A stretch of DNA of 64,000 nt, from assembly GCA_038501195.1 (NCBI GenBank), contig JBBPUQ010000006.1, positions 4,154,001 through 4,218,000 on the forward strand, in the 5' to 3' direction. Shown piece by piece: positions 1 to 10,269 of the stretch; position 1 is the stretch's first letter; each line of letters starts with the position of its first letter. Source of the DNA: Nemania diffusa. Its lineage: Eukaryota > Ascomycota > Sordariomycetes > Xylariales > Xylariaceae. A model generated the notes under the pieces. That model ran no database searches. It was not told where the DNA came from and saw only the letters and a program-made list of their open reading frames with translations. The position numbers and the translations under genes were made by a program.

Positions 1-512
1 AGGCGGACGCGAATGGGGTGCCTCCGTTCGATGAGGCGTGGTTGGGGCCGAAGGAGCCTGCGGGTGAGGGCAAGAGAGCGCTATTCCCGAAGGTCGCGCC
101 GCTGGCGGGGGATATGAGGAGCTTCAAGGAGCCTGCGAGGGATCTGGTGATCCTGGCGCCGGAGACGGGGGAGCCGATACTGGCGGATGATCATGAGAGG
201 CGCTTCTTCGAGGCGGCGTGGATGCATAAGAGGGGCGAGAAGTACTACTTTAGCTACTCGACGGGGGATACGCACTACCTCGTCTACGCGATGGGCGACT
301 CGCCGCTTGGCCCGTTCACGTACGCTGGGCGTATACTGGAGCCTGTGCTGGGGTGGACGACGCATCATTCGATTGTGGAGTTCCAGGGGCGTTGGTGGCT
401 GTTTCATCATGATTGTGAGCTGAGTAAGGGCGTCAGCCATCTGAGGAATGTGAAGGTTACGGAGATCTTTTATGATGAGGAGGGGAAGATCTTGCCGGTC
501 AAGGCTGAATAG
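1..512 (+). CDS. GH43 family glycoside hydrolase, C-terminal part (5' end outside window)
   Basis: The reading frame is open from the left edge and ends at TAG 510-512, so only about the last 170 residues are present. The stretch FFEAAWMHKRGEKYYFSYST (from about nt 204) is characteristic of GH43 five-bladed beta-propeller enzymes; its Glu (nt 210-212) fits the catalytic general acid. GWTTHHSI further on fits the conserved blade with HHS, and the C-terminus FYDEEGKI closes the propeller. Known members cleave beta-xylosidic or alpha-L-arabinofuranosyl bonds in hemicellulose; which substrate applies cannot be told from this part. The catalytic Asp base and any signal peptide would lie upstream. 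The upstream codons (in-frame DANGVPPFDEAW) continue the domain, so the true start is beyond the window. It converges on the lipase gene, with 239 nt between the stops. Confidence 0.85.
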   Translation, partial: ADANGVPPFDEAWLGPKEPAGEGKRALFPKVAPLAGDMRSFKEPARDLVILAPETGEPILADDHERRFFEAAWMHKRGEKYYFSYSTGDTHYLVYAMGDSPLGPFTYAGRILEPVLGWTTHHSIVEFQGRWWLFHHDCELSKGVSHLRNVKVTEIFYDEEGKILPVKAE

Positions 513-751
513 GGATGGTAGAGGATGGGGGTTAGATGCGTGGAAGTTGGAGTGTATATATCCTGCAAAATTTGTAAACATCCATCTTTTATTTATTGTA
601 ATTGTGGCAGTGCGGGCGACAGTAGTATCAAACCTGGTTAGAAGTAAGAGTGTGAGAATTTTCTGAACGAATATTGTATATTTTCTTATTTCAAATATAT
701 ACTGTTGGAAATATTCGTAAAACATCATGATTTCACATCATTGCACTTGTC

Positions 752-3700
752 TCAGATATCAACTACACCTGAAGTAAGCCGTCTAAGCGCGTCCTCATAT
801 CTCCCAGGGCTGTGATCTGTCAACATGCTAGCACCAAACCGCACTTCCCTAAAGTGAGCCTCGACATCTCGGATGTATTTCAGAACAATCCGCTTGGCAG
901 GCTTGCCGATATCATCTATAGCTTCTTGCGTGAATGCATCTCTTCTCATGACAGGCGTGGTCTCTACTTTGAAAACCTCTCCTGGTGGTAAAAGTTTGGA
1001 GCTCATCATGCTCACGCGCAAGGTCTTCAGCGCGACATAGCCCCAATGTTCATCGTCCTCGCCTGGGCGGTTGGTCGGGTTGTCGTACCATTTGTCTGCT
1101 AGGCCGGAACGCAATCCTGCCCATACACGACGCTTTACTTCGGCCTTGGCTTCGTTATTGTCAGTTTTGAATGCCAAGGCAAGGGCTTGAAAGTCATGCA
1201 GGACTCCTAATGAGAGGTATGGGACCATATCATTCCCGTGAACCGTACTAGTTATTAGACCCCTAGTGGCTTTCTGCAAGGAGGGCGACATCGTTGCTGG
1301 TGGACCATAAGCATATACGTGAATTGGTCTACCAGAGGGTAGACATATGTGCGTCGGGATCCCAAGTGAACCCGCCTGGTTGAGGAGTTTTGGGTGCTCT
1401 GCGGCAGATGTGAGGAACCCGACTCGACTAGCTGAAGGCTCTGCTAGCATAACACCGAGTAAAGCGGTAACGGCGCCACCCAGTGAGTGGCCACATAGTA
1501 CAAGCCCATAGTCTGGATATTCTTCTAGGGCGGCTTTGATTGTCGCTAGTACTCGTCCATCACCACCGTATAGGAGTCGCCGTGCTGAAGCATGGATTCC
1601 TTTGTGAACCTTATACGCCTTCCCCCTCCAGACTAGATCGTCATAATCGCACATCATATCAGCGAGAACGTCCTCAAATCCTAGGGTCCCTCTACATGTA
1701 AGGACAACAGCTTTGGATTCTTCATCGAGGGTCACTGTATGGACAAGGGGTATACCTGTGTCAGTAGCGCCAGTGGAGTCGGAGCCACCTTGAGGGTCTA
1801 CAAAAGATGCAAGGAGAATACTTCCAGGTGATAACTTGGTATGATGAGCAAAAGAACGGACGTCATAATGGATCTCATCTGCTATGGTCTGGGTAGGTCG
1901 GTCTTTAGAGATGCCCATAATCTTGAGAAAGTTATGACCATAGACCGCTGACGCATATCGGCTGTATCGGGTAATATTTCGTAAGAAATGGAAATCAGGA
2001 AACATCCCCCTCACCTCTCCGGATTTTCGAAGAGAATCAAGAGCGACAGAGTCGCCATAAGCGCTTTTTGGGTGAAAAGAAGAAACGACAAGTGACGTTT
2101 CAGAATCGCGGTTCGCCAATGTATATATACTGGGGGTATATCCGCTAGGCGCTTGGGGACGAATCTCTTGAGGAGACGGGGCTCTGAATCTAGCTCCCTG
2201 AGATGGCTTCTGATTGAAAGAGGTACCGCTCACGATGAATTCATTCTGGCGCGGTGATGAGGGAGCTTGGCTCCCATAAGATTGAATGGAAATTGTATCC
2301 GTCAAAGAGACCAACGAACTCCGCCGACGATCTTGTACCGGGAACATGGGTGACTGGGGGCGTCCCTTGTACGGACCGGAAGTTCCCAGAGAGCCCAAAT
2401 CCCTGGAAGAGAAATAGTTGGGGTTACCACGTTGGGGTGGCCGAGGGGCGTCGCGATTCAGCGCCATACTGGAGGTCCTTTCGGGGACCGAAGTCTTGGG
2501 GAGGGTACTTGCAGTCGCTACATCCTGCGCAGGCTTTTGGCCACCCCGAATAGTTTTGACAGTTGACTTTGACTTCGTAGTAGGGAGATTGTCCGAACTA
2601 GATTCGCGACTGAGAAGATTAGATAATGTTGGAACAGTCCCTTTCCCTAGCACCGATCGAATGCTCTTCCTCTCCCCGCGCTTGGTCAAGTTTGCATCTA
2701 GTTTCCTATGCGTTTTCCTGTTGGGGTGTCCGGCACTGCCTGGGGGTGTCCGGGGAGCAGGGTCCTTAGTAATTCTACGTGGGCTGTCTAACGGCGTTCT
2801 TGCTCTTTTCTGATTCGCTGCACGTCCTTTTCCATCTGATGCAAAATTCGTGGAGGGTCGTCTCTTGGGTGATCCATTCCCAGATCCTGAGGACTCCGCC
2901 GACACCGATCTGGCCCTGCGCGCCAGCCCTGCATTCAAAGTACCACCACGTCCCTTGACTGAAGATGCGGGTTTTGTGGGTGTCGTTTTTGAAGAGACAG
3001 GTGAAGGAGCATTGGGTTTCCTAAAGCTGGGGCTAATTGGTGAAACTGGCTGTTGGTCTTTGTTGTCATTGAGCTCCTCTATTGAGGATCGAGTCTTATC
3101 TTCGTCCTCGCTATTCCGTGGAATATTTCGTACTTTATTACGGCTAAGCTTGTACACCACACGGTAGTTAGAGGCCTGCCCCGGCCCACCTCGAGGCGCT
3201 TGAAGAGGGTCGCTGACTTCGCTTTGGACGAGGCCAAGGCCAGGAAATGATGGGATAGAGATACCCGAGGCGCCCGTGATATCAACTGTTATCGTTTTAA
3301 CAGTCGTAGTTGATGTAGAAATAGAAATCTTGGCATCATCTGGTAGAGACTTGGCAATTTGTTTTCGGAGCTGGACTTCGACTGCATCGTCCTCATCATT
3401 AGTACTGCTTCGTCGCAAAGTCTGTCGCTCAGCGACTCCGGCGGCATCGTTCATGCTGTTTGATCCTACAGATTGGACTCTGCTTGTATTGCGAATACCA
3501 TCATAAAGGGTGTCAATGCGCTCTCCATCATTGAGAACAATCACATCCCATATGATTTCTTCATATCCCAGACGTCGAGACTCCTCTTGCATCATTCTCC
3601 GGCATCTATTCTGCAGGTATGCAAGACCACACAGCCCAAGTACTAAATCCATGACCCCGACTCTTTCACCTTCCACACCAGTTGCAGGGTTCTGGAATTC

Positions 3701-4240
3701 TCGGCGGATAAGGGTAATGATGCTCGCTATGGCCCGAGACGAGTCGGTCGACCCGAAGAATTGGTCAAGGACGGACAGAAATAGTTGGGAGACTTGCGAT
3801 GCGGTCGAGACGGTGGTACCCACGGCGTGGAAGCTAGCAGCGGTCCAGAAGACAAGCCGCGACATGGTCTGATGCATGTTCTCTAAACTCATCTCCAGTA
3901 TAGATTCGGCATCGGCTCGACCTAGTTCTGATGATGACCCAACGAAGACATCCCGGCCAGCCCTCGTCAGTATCCCGTTCAGGACACCTCGACCTAATTC
4001 AAGAGAAGACAGAGCGGTGACCTTAGCAGCACCAAGGCCATGGCCACATACGGCGGTACTAATCCGAAGGGCAAAGGAAGTCGACCGCGTGGCAAAACTC
4101 ACGACATTTGCCACGGGACCTGGCAGAAGCGTGCCGGCAGCGTGTATCGTGGCTGACTTCTCCTTGTAGGCGTCGTCATTCTGCAGGTGTATGAGAGCAT
4201 TTTGCTCGACGTTGTCGTCTTCTGCGATGTCGACACCCAT
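752..4240 (-). CDS. Class 3 lipase, sn1-diacylglycerol-lipase-like
   Basis: A single uninterrupted frame of 1162 aa. The C-terminal third (about residues 755-1145) is an alpha/beta-hydrolase lipase_3 domain. It has the nucleophile elbow CGHSLGGAVTA (Ser near residue 917), a core strand VVLTCRGT, a likely catalytic Asp in HGNDMVPYLS (about residue 1004), and a late His in LTDHSPGRYEDAL (about 1139). Residues 1-240 contain several semi-hydrophobic stretches that could be membrane-associated. Residues 270-750 are Ser/Pro/Lys-rich and probably disordered, a likely site of phosphorylation. The layout resembles fungal proteins annotated as sn1-specific diacylglycerol lipase, which release a fatty acid from diacylglycerol. 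The start ATG is the first in frame and the coding sequence has no visible intron. It is divergent from GNA1 across 1.65 kb. Family call is strong; substrate is inferred. Confidence 0.88.
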   Translation of the reverse strand: MGVDIAEDDNVEQNALIHLQNDDAYKEKSATIHAAGTLLPGPVANVVSFATRSTSFALRISTAVCGHGLGAAKVTALSSLELGRGVLNGILTRAGRDVFVGSSSELGRADAESILEMSLENMHQTMSRLVFWTAASFHAVGTTVSTASQVSQLFLSVLDQFFGSTDSSRAIASIITLIRREFQNPATGVEGERVGVMDLVLGLCGLAYLQNRCRRMMQEESRRLGYEEIIWDVIVLNDGERIDTLYDGIRNTSRVQSVGSNSMNDAAGVAERQTLRRSSTNDEDDAVEVQLRKQIAKSLPDDAKISISTSTTTVKTITVDITGASGISIPSFPGLGLVQSEVSDPLQAPRGGPGQASNYRVVYKLSRNKVRNIPRNSEDEDKTRSSIEELNDNKDQQPVSPISPSFRKPNAPSPVSSKTTPTKPASSVKGRGGTLNAGLARRARSVSAESSGSGNGSPKRRPSTNFASDGKGRAANQKRARTPLDSPRRITKDPAPRTPPGSAGHPNRKTHRKLDANLTKRGERKSIRSVLGKGTVPTLSNLLSRESSSDNLPTTKSKSTVKTIRGGQKPAQDVATASTLPKTSVPERTSSMALNRDAPRPPQRGNPNYFSSRDLGSLGTSGPYKGRPQSPMFPVQDRRRSSLVSLTDTISIQSYGSQAPSSPRQNEFIVSGTSFNQKPSQGARFRAPSPQEIRPQAPSGYTPSIYTLANRDSETSLVVSSFHPKSAYGDSVALDSLRKSGEVRGMFPDFHFLRNITRYSRYASAVYGHNFLKIMGISKDRPTQTIADEIHYDVRSFAHHTKLSPGSILLASFVDPQGGSDSTGATDTGIPLVHTVTLDEESKAVVLTCRGTLGFEDVLADMMCDYDDLVWRGKAYKVHKGIHASARRLLYGGDGRVLATIKAALEEYPDYGLVLCGHSLGGAVTALLGVMLAEPSASRVGFLTSAAEHPKLLNQAGSLGIPTHICLPSGRPIHVYAYGPPATMSPSLQKATRGLITSTVHGNDMVPYLSLGVLHDFQALALAFKTDNNEAKAEVKRRVWAGLRSGLADKWYDNPTNRPGEDDEHWGYVALKTLRVSMMSSKLLPPGEVFKVETTPVMRRDAFTQEAIDDIGKPAKRIVLKYIRDVEAHFREVRFGASMLTDHSPGRYEDALRRLTSGVVDI

Positions 4241-5890
4241 AGTTCCGAAGACGATGGTGTCGATACGGGCACTCGAGTGTCACGGTTAAGCAGTCATTCA
4301 AGGGGGTTCAAGCAACCGGATAAGACAGCAAGGCAGGGGAGAACTCTATTAAACACGATCATGTAATAGAATCAGTAATAACAACAGCAGCGTGTTCCTA
4401 AATAGTGTGGAATGCCAGTCGTAGACGGATAGGAATGCGCGGCACGTAATAAGTGTGGTCACAATTCGACATCGACATCGCGACAACTAAGATCAAGTGT
4501 AAGAGTTCATTTGAGGATTCCTGATCTTCGTCACAGATGAACCAACAATAGGCACGTAGACCGCAGCTTACATGCCGTATGCGCGCCTTGAGCGACGATG
4601 GGTTCAGAGGCGGAAAAAAACTTAAAGGCGAGCATCACCACTTCAATCAATGATCAGGCATTCGGGGCGCCGACACGAGTCGCCCACGCCCCGTGATTCC
4701 AGGGTCTAACCCCGTCACTTTTTGACATGTGATTGCTAGTGCCTTGGTTGACTAACTCGATATGCAACCCATTAGACAGATAGATATAGAGTCTCTGCTA
4801 TTGGCAGGTAAGGACATCCAATCGCGACGGCGCGTGTTCCGGACACACGTCCCTGATCGCGGGTTATACGGCTTTATGATTGTACAACACGAAACCAATT
4901 ACAATTAGACATATGAGACCAATTGAAGCCGAGAATACCAACGAATAGCAAGGGCGGCATAATCGCGGGAATTCAGTCTTATTTGCGAAGTGGGACAGCG
5001 TGTCGTGTCATGCCCAAGCGGGAGGCATACTCTGTACAATAGCTGAGGATTGTTGCGGGAGGCCCCACTCCCGGGTAAGTCATATAAGGTACAAAAGGGA
5101 CCTAGGTAGTCCTAGAATATGTCTTTCCCACGCGCGTAAGTTGTCAAATAATCGTTTATGCTTGGTGTAAAGTGTGATTCCGCCGACTCGTGTTCCTGAC
5201 TCTCCATTTTTATTCGTAATTCCAAGACTTAAATTGTTTATGTCTCTGCAAGGAGTGGAGGTGACATTTAAGTAGACAGTTCACCCACTTACATCTGTAC
5301 GGTAGAGCCTGTAGACGGTTCCTCGGTACCTATAAAAGGCTATTCTTAGAGTGATAGAGGATGGATCCCTCCCAGTCTACAGGTGCTGTACTCAGCTCCG
5401 CCTGCAGGCTTACTGCACCTGGACCATCTAGAATCCACTGTAGACTCTGCCGGTTCTCGTTAGCGCCAGTATATTGAGGCTAAGCTCCCCTGCACCCCAT
5501 AAAAATCAGGCGTGCAGTACTGAAGGATAGCGTCTCATAGGGCTCTCTAAGGCCAACGGTACCTGATCTCAGCTCGTATTCCCTGCTACGTCGTCGTCGT
5601 CAGGGAAAGTGTCCATCTGTTGCTTCCTTGACAAAAAGAGACATACCTGTTCCCTCCTCAACCACCCCAACTTCTTGCGTCTTCTCGTTTATTCTCGTCA
5701 TATAGCCAGAACATCCCTCACTGCATTCAATTGGCTATTTTGGTGCTTCATTCTCCCTATTGGGATTCAAGTTCATACCCAGGAAATCGTCCTCGACCAC
5801 CCTCGCTACCTTGCATCCCTTTATTAGGCCATCATCCCAGTCTCGAAACCTGCGCTCTACCGCACCTCCGAACTCTCTTCCTAGCCCAAC
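4241..5890. other. Divergent intergenic region, lipase / GNA1
   Basis: No coding sequence is supported over 1.65 kb. A good TATA-box match (TATAAAAGG, 5331-5339) faces GNA1 but lies about 550 nt before its ATG, so it would imply a long leader. A pyrimidine-rich stretch (5680-5890) directly precedes the GNA1 start, as is common in fungal core promoters. A nested inverted repeat at 5374-5446 is listed separately. Confidence 0.6.
5374..5446. repeat. Nested inverted repeat upstream of GNA1
   Basis: AGTCTACAG (5374-5382) pairs with CTGTAGACT (5438-5446), and inside it CAGGTGC (5380-5386) pairs with GCACCTG (5415-5421). The arms are perfect but short and overlap by three bases on the left. It could form an extruded stem in the leader or be a paired binding site. 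Confidence 0.5.
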
Positions 5891-6478
5891 ATGTCGGAAC
5901 AAGGACTTTTCTCTGCCGATCTCATCGCGCCCACTGTTGCTGCTGCACTTCCCGAGGGCTACATCGCCCGCTCCCTACGACTCGGAGACTACGATGCCGG
6001 CTTCCTCGACTGTCTACGGGTCCTCACAACCGTTGGAGACATCACAAAGGAGGCATTCGACGAGCGATACAACTGGATGTTGTCACAAGACACCTACTAT
6101 GTCCTTGTCATTGAGGACACAAGTACTGACAAAGTAGTTGGCACGGGTAACCTGCTTGTCGAGAGGAAATTGTAAGAGCAACAGTGCTCAGTGTTTGCTT
6201 CCCGTATAATCCAGAAACCACATTAGCTAATTGGCTTAATAAATAGCATCCATAATCTTGGACTTGTCGGTCATATCGAAGATATTGCCGTCGCTAAAGA
6301 CCAGCAAGGCAAGAAGCTCGGTCTTCGTCTTATTCAGGCTCTCGACTTTATCGCCGAAAAGGTCGGCTGCTACAAGACCATTCTCGACTGCAGCGAAACA
6401 AATGAGGGTTTTTACCTCAAGTGCGGGTTTAGACGCGCTGGGCTGGAGATGGCCCACTACTACGAAAGCAAGAAGTGA
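5891..6478 (+). CDS. GNA1: Glucosamine 6-phosphate N-acetyltransferase
   Basis: Two exons, 5891-6171 and 6247-6478, give 170 aa. The intron 6172-6246 has donor GTAAGA and acceptor TAG; joining restores VERKFIHNLGLVGHIEDIAV across the splice, a hallmark of GNA1. The GNAT-fold acetyl-CoA loop follows as DQQGKKLGLRLI, and the C-terminus has CSETNEGFYLKCGF. The enzyme transfers acetyl from acetyl-CoA to glucosamine 6-phosphate, the second committed step toward UDP-GlcNAc, needed for chitin, N-glycans and GPI anchors. It is soluble, usually a homodimer, and essential in fungi studied. Length matches the family (about 150-170 aa). The ATG at 5891 follows a pyrimidine-rich leader and gives a normal N-terminus. 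Confidence 0.95.
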
Positions 6479-7761
6479 CAACTACATAGAGGGACACTAC
6501 TTTAGAAGAATACATAGGAAAAATTGGGGACGGTATATATTGCTACAGACATGAACTGGGCCGGCGACAAGGCCTGCGCCGAGCTAGAATTTTAGAGCGG
6601 GCCGCGAGAAATATAGAGTATGGAGATTTGATTACATCGGGAGGGCTCATACATCGGGTCCTGGAGTTCGGGGGTTAAACTCTGTATGCCGCGCCGAAAC
6701 TAAGCGTCACGGCTCCAGAGTTACGAGTTACATAGACTTTCTAAATCCAACTACACATAGCCGGCGAAGCAGACAACACGGAGAATAATTCAAGGGCGAA
6801 TGCCGATCATCAGACCATGTGCTGTACCGACAACACGCTGCAGGGAACACTGATGTGCAGATAGCAATGCCGGGGAATTTGTCTTGTTTGATCCGAGCTG
6901 TTGTTAACAGCAATAGTGAGCAACCAGGGCTTATACGTCCGTGCTTCATCTTACTTCGTCCGTACCGTCGGTCCCGATTTTTGGGGGTTTGTATTGGATC
7001 GTCAAGATGAGGTGAGACCAACGGAGCAACCCATTTACCTAGGTTGACGATCTACTAACAGCATACACGGTATCTAAGCTCTCATGTAGTCCGCCTCTCC
7101 CTTCACACTAAATTCGGCAACTCTCGCGGCACAGGCATGAACAGAGCCCATTACTGCTCATCTCAACAGTATAGTCGTTCACGGTAAAATCCCTTCCCGC
7201 TTTTATCCCTCACGATTATCATCCTTACTCCTCCAAGCTGACCTAAAACACCAGAGGCGCACCATGCATGCGGGGTCCGGGCTTTCATTCGGACATCCCC
7301 AAAAGATGGCTGTTTGCTTGAAACATCCAATCGTGCAACCACAACAACAAACGAGAGGGCTAGCAGAAATAGATGATGGCTTGGATCTTCAGGATGTAGT
7401 AAATAGCTAGTATGTTCCCAAAGGGGGGACGACAGCTCAGTCATGGAGACTACGAATCTTCCCAAATCGTGCTGGCCAGAGCCAATATTACCGTACCTAC
7501 TTCGAGGATAGTATGTCACTGCCATACCCAACCAATCTAGTGAGACTCTGTCGGTGTGTATGACGGTATAGGGAGTTGGTTATACAGCTGGGGCAGTGGC
7601 CATAATGGCCTACGATGTGCCGAAAAGAAGGGACCGAAACAAGAGCTAACTAATCCAATGAATTACAGAATCCGAGACTTATATAGTCGGTATCAACAAC
7701 TCACCACCAAGATCCAGCATACGCACAACGCAATACACAAAACCAAGCACACCTCGTAACC
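6479..7761. other. Intergenic region, GNA1 / Ayg1-like gene
   Basis: About 1.3 kb with no supported gene. Short open frames on both strands lack family motifs or splice partners. The last 80 nt form the core promoter of the downstream hydrolase. Confidence 0.55.
7678..7687 (+). promoter_or_regulatory. Possible TATA element of the Ayg1-like gene
   Basis: TTATATAGTC lies about 75-85 nt before the ATG at 7762, a sensible distance for a fungal TATA element. The A/C-rich leader after it (7700-7760) is typical of fungal 5' UTRs. Assigned by position and composition only. Confidence 0.4.
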
Positions 7762-9132
7762 ATGTCGCCACACAAAACAGGCACAACAGCGCCCTCTTCC
7801 ACGCGCCCAGCCCCCAAGACCTGGCAAATGGGCACCGAGGCCTTCGAGCAGCGCATGCCGCACCACGCCGGCATCGCCGCGCTCTGGAGCACAAAGTGGG
7901 AGGCCCCCTGCGCTAAATCCGTGTACCCCTTCCACGACGGCCTCGCCGCCGACTTTGCGCCCATCTTCGCGGACCTCGCAGCCCGCGGCGTCGACGACGG
8001 CTACGCGCCCGCCTACACCGAGGCCTTCCTCGCCACCGCGTCCTCCCTCGAGCGCGCCGGCGACGCCGCCGCCGCCGCGGGCCTGACGAAAGGCGCCTCG
8101 GCGCTGTACCTGCGCGCTGCCTGCGTGTTGCGCATCGCCCGCTTTCCCTACGTGTCGGGGTTTCCGGAGGTCAGTTGTCCGGTAAAGTGGAGCGCGTGGG
8201 AGGCGCAGAAGAAGGTGTACATGAAGGCCGCGGCGACGTGGGAGGCGCCCGTCACCGAAGTGCTCATCCCGCACATCCACCGCGCCGGCCGGGACCGCGA
8301 CTCCATCCCCGCGTACGTGCGCGTGCCCACCGGCAGTAAGACACCCGCGCCGACAGTCCTCCTCTTCACCGGCCTCGACGGCTACCGCCCCGACAACACG
8401 ACGCGCTGCGACGAGTTCCTCGCGCGCGGATGGGCCGTGGTCGTCGTCGAGATCCCCGGCACGGCGGACTGCCCGGCCGACGCAGCGGACCCGGCGGCGG
8501 CGGACCGCCTCTGGGACTCGGTGCTCGACTGGCTCGCCGCCGACGATCGGCGCCGCTTCGACGCCCGCCGCGTCATGTGCTGGGGGCTCAGCGCCGGCGG
8601 GTACTACGCCGTGCGCGCCGCGCACACGCACCGGGCCCGGCTCGTGGGGGCTGTCGCGCAGGGCGCGGGGACGCACCACTTCTTCGATCGCGAGTGGCTT
8701 GAGAAGGCGGACGGGCACGAGTATCCGTTCAAGCTGCTGCCGGCGCTGGCGGCGAAGCATGGGTTTGGGGAGGATGTGGAGGGGTATCTAAGGGGGGCGA
8801 AGGAACGGTTCTCGTTGTTGGAGACGGGGATTTTGGAGTTGCCTTCTACGAGGTTGTTGTTGGTGAATGTGAGTCGAACTCGTTTTTCCTTCTTTCGTAG
8901 TTCTTGGCCTAGAGGTTGGCCGAATATGGATTGATGATGCTGACGATGCTTCTGCTAGGGTACGCAAGATGGCCTCATGCCTATCGAAGACTCGACGCTG
9001 CTGTTCGAATATGGGTCGCCGAAGGAGGCGAGGTTCTTCCCCGGTGCGCTGCATATGGGGTATCCCATGGCCAACACGTGTGTCTATCCCTGGATGGAAA
9101 AGGTCATGGCTTCCGTGAAAGACGAACCTTGA
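7762..9132 (+). CDS. Ayg1-like alpha/beta hydrolase (polyketide-shortening hydrolase family)
   Basis: Two exons, 7762-8868 and 8959-9132, give 426 aa; intron donor GTGAGT, acceptor TAG. Across the join the protein reads LLLVN-GTQDGLMPIEDS, normal for this family. The nucleophile elbow is WGLSAGGYY (Ser277); the Asp in TQDGLMP (Asp373) and the His in GALHMGYP (His401) complete the triad. SKSVYPFHDG-like and GLDGYRPDN, EIPGTADCPAD motifs match Aspergillus fumigatus Ayg1 and Wangiella Yg1, which shorten a heptaketide naphthopyrone (YWA1) to tetrahydroxynaphthalene for DHN melanin. No polyketide synthase or scytalone-pathway gene lies in the window, so a role in melanin or another polyketide pathway is inference. 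Exon 1 is strikingly GC-rich at third positions. It converges on the short-chain dehydrogenase with 272 nt between stops. Confidence 0.85.
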
Positions 9133-9404
9133 ATGTCCCGCCCGCTCCAACGCGCCCCTTATTTCGCCCTCACTGTTATAAGTTAGCGATATAGAAAGAC
9201 GTCTGGTTCCAGCCAGAATAGAAATTATAATGAGATGAGAGATCATACAAATATATCTCATAAATGACCCAGCCCTCTGATCTTCATCGCTTGACATATG
9301 AAATCTAAATATGCGAATGTCTTCGTAATCTCGTCAATTGTCTATATCTACTTAACTCTCGCAGACATCCCCCCCTTTCCCCCCTCCCTCACCCAAAAAC
9401 CACA

Positions 9405-10269
9405 CTACCTCCCCATCCACCCCCCATCCACAACCAGCGTATGCCCCGTAACATACGCACTCGCCCGACTCGCCAAAAACACCACGCTCCCCCTAAAGTC
9501 CTCCGGCGCCCCCCACCTCCCCGCCGGTATCCTCGCGCTGATGCTCGCCATCCTCTCCCCGTCATTCATCAGCGCCTCGTTCATGTCCGTCGCGATGTAC
9601 CCCGGCGCGACGGCATTGACCGTGACGCCGCGCTCGGCCCAGCCGTTCGCGAGGCTCTTGGTCAGCTGCCCCACGGCGCCCTTGCTCGCCGCGTAGGCGG
9701 GCACGTTCAGCCCGCCCTGGAACGTCAGCAGCGAGGCGAAGTTGATCACGCTGCCCCTGCGCCCCGTCGTCTCCGATGGGGGGAGGGTGAGCATGTGCGC
9801 GCCGGCGTCGCGGCAGAGCGTGAATACCGAGGACAGGTTCACTTGCAGCACGGCGGCGAAGTCGGCGTCGGGAAAGGCTTCGCAGGGGTGTCGGATTTGG
9901 ATCCCGGCGCAGTTCACGAGGATGCGGAGGGTGTGCCCGTCTGCGAGGATGGCGGGGATGAGGGAGGAGACGGAGGCGGGGGAGGAGAGGTCGGCGGTGT
10001 AGATCTGGGCTTTGCGGCCGAGGGCTTCGATCGCTTTTTGCGTTTCGGTTGCGGTTGTGTCGCGCTGGGGTGGGTGTTAGTGGGATCGAGTTTCTGATGA
10101 ATTGGGGTTGTGGAAAATGGAATGAGACAGGGAGGGAGATGTTACTTACTTGCACGAGCAGGATGTCGGCGCCTGCTTCGGCGAGGGCGATGGCGACGGC
10201 TTGGCCGATGCCCCTCGTTCCGCCTGTGACGAGCGCTGTCTCGCCCTTGAGTGAGAATAAGGCCTCCAT
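9405..10269 (-). CDS. Short-chain dehydrogenase, 2-deoxy-D-gluconate 3-dehydrogenase / gluconate 5-dehydrogenase type
   Basis: Exons 10150-10269 and 9405-10064 give 259 aa; the intron (10065-10149) has donor GTAAGT and acceptor CAG, phase 0. The Rossmann motif is TGGTRGIG near residue 16, ILVNCAGIQ follows, and the catalytic Ser-Tyr-Lys set is Ser151, Tyr164 and Lys168 in [18 protein letters not shown] and the C-terminal [11 protein letters not shown] complete a classical [15 protein letters not shown] at the start and [10 protein letters not shown] are closest to KduD/IdnO-like enzymes that oxidise or reduce keto-sugar acids with NAD(P). The Asp or Arg that would settle cofactor choice lies near the splice site and is not decisive. 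It is divergent from the zinc dehydrogenase at 11618, sharing a 1.35-kb control region. Confidence 0.87.

Noticed and set aside
7693..8760. 355-codon minus-strand frame opposite the Ayg1-like gene
   Set aside because: Antisense shadow caused by very GC-rich third positions; no domain.
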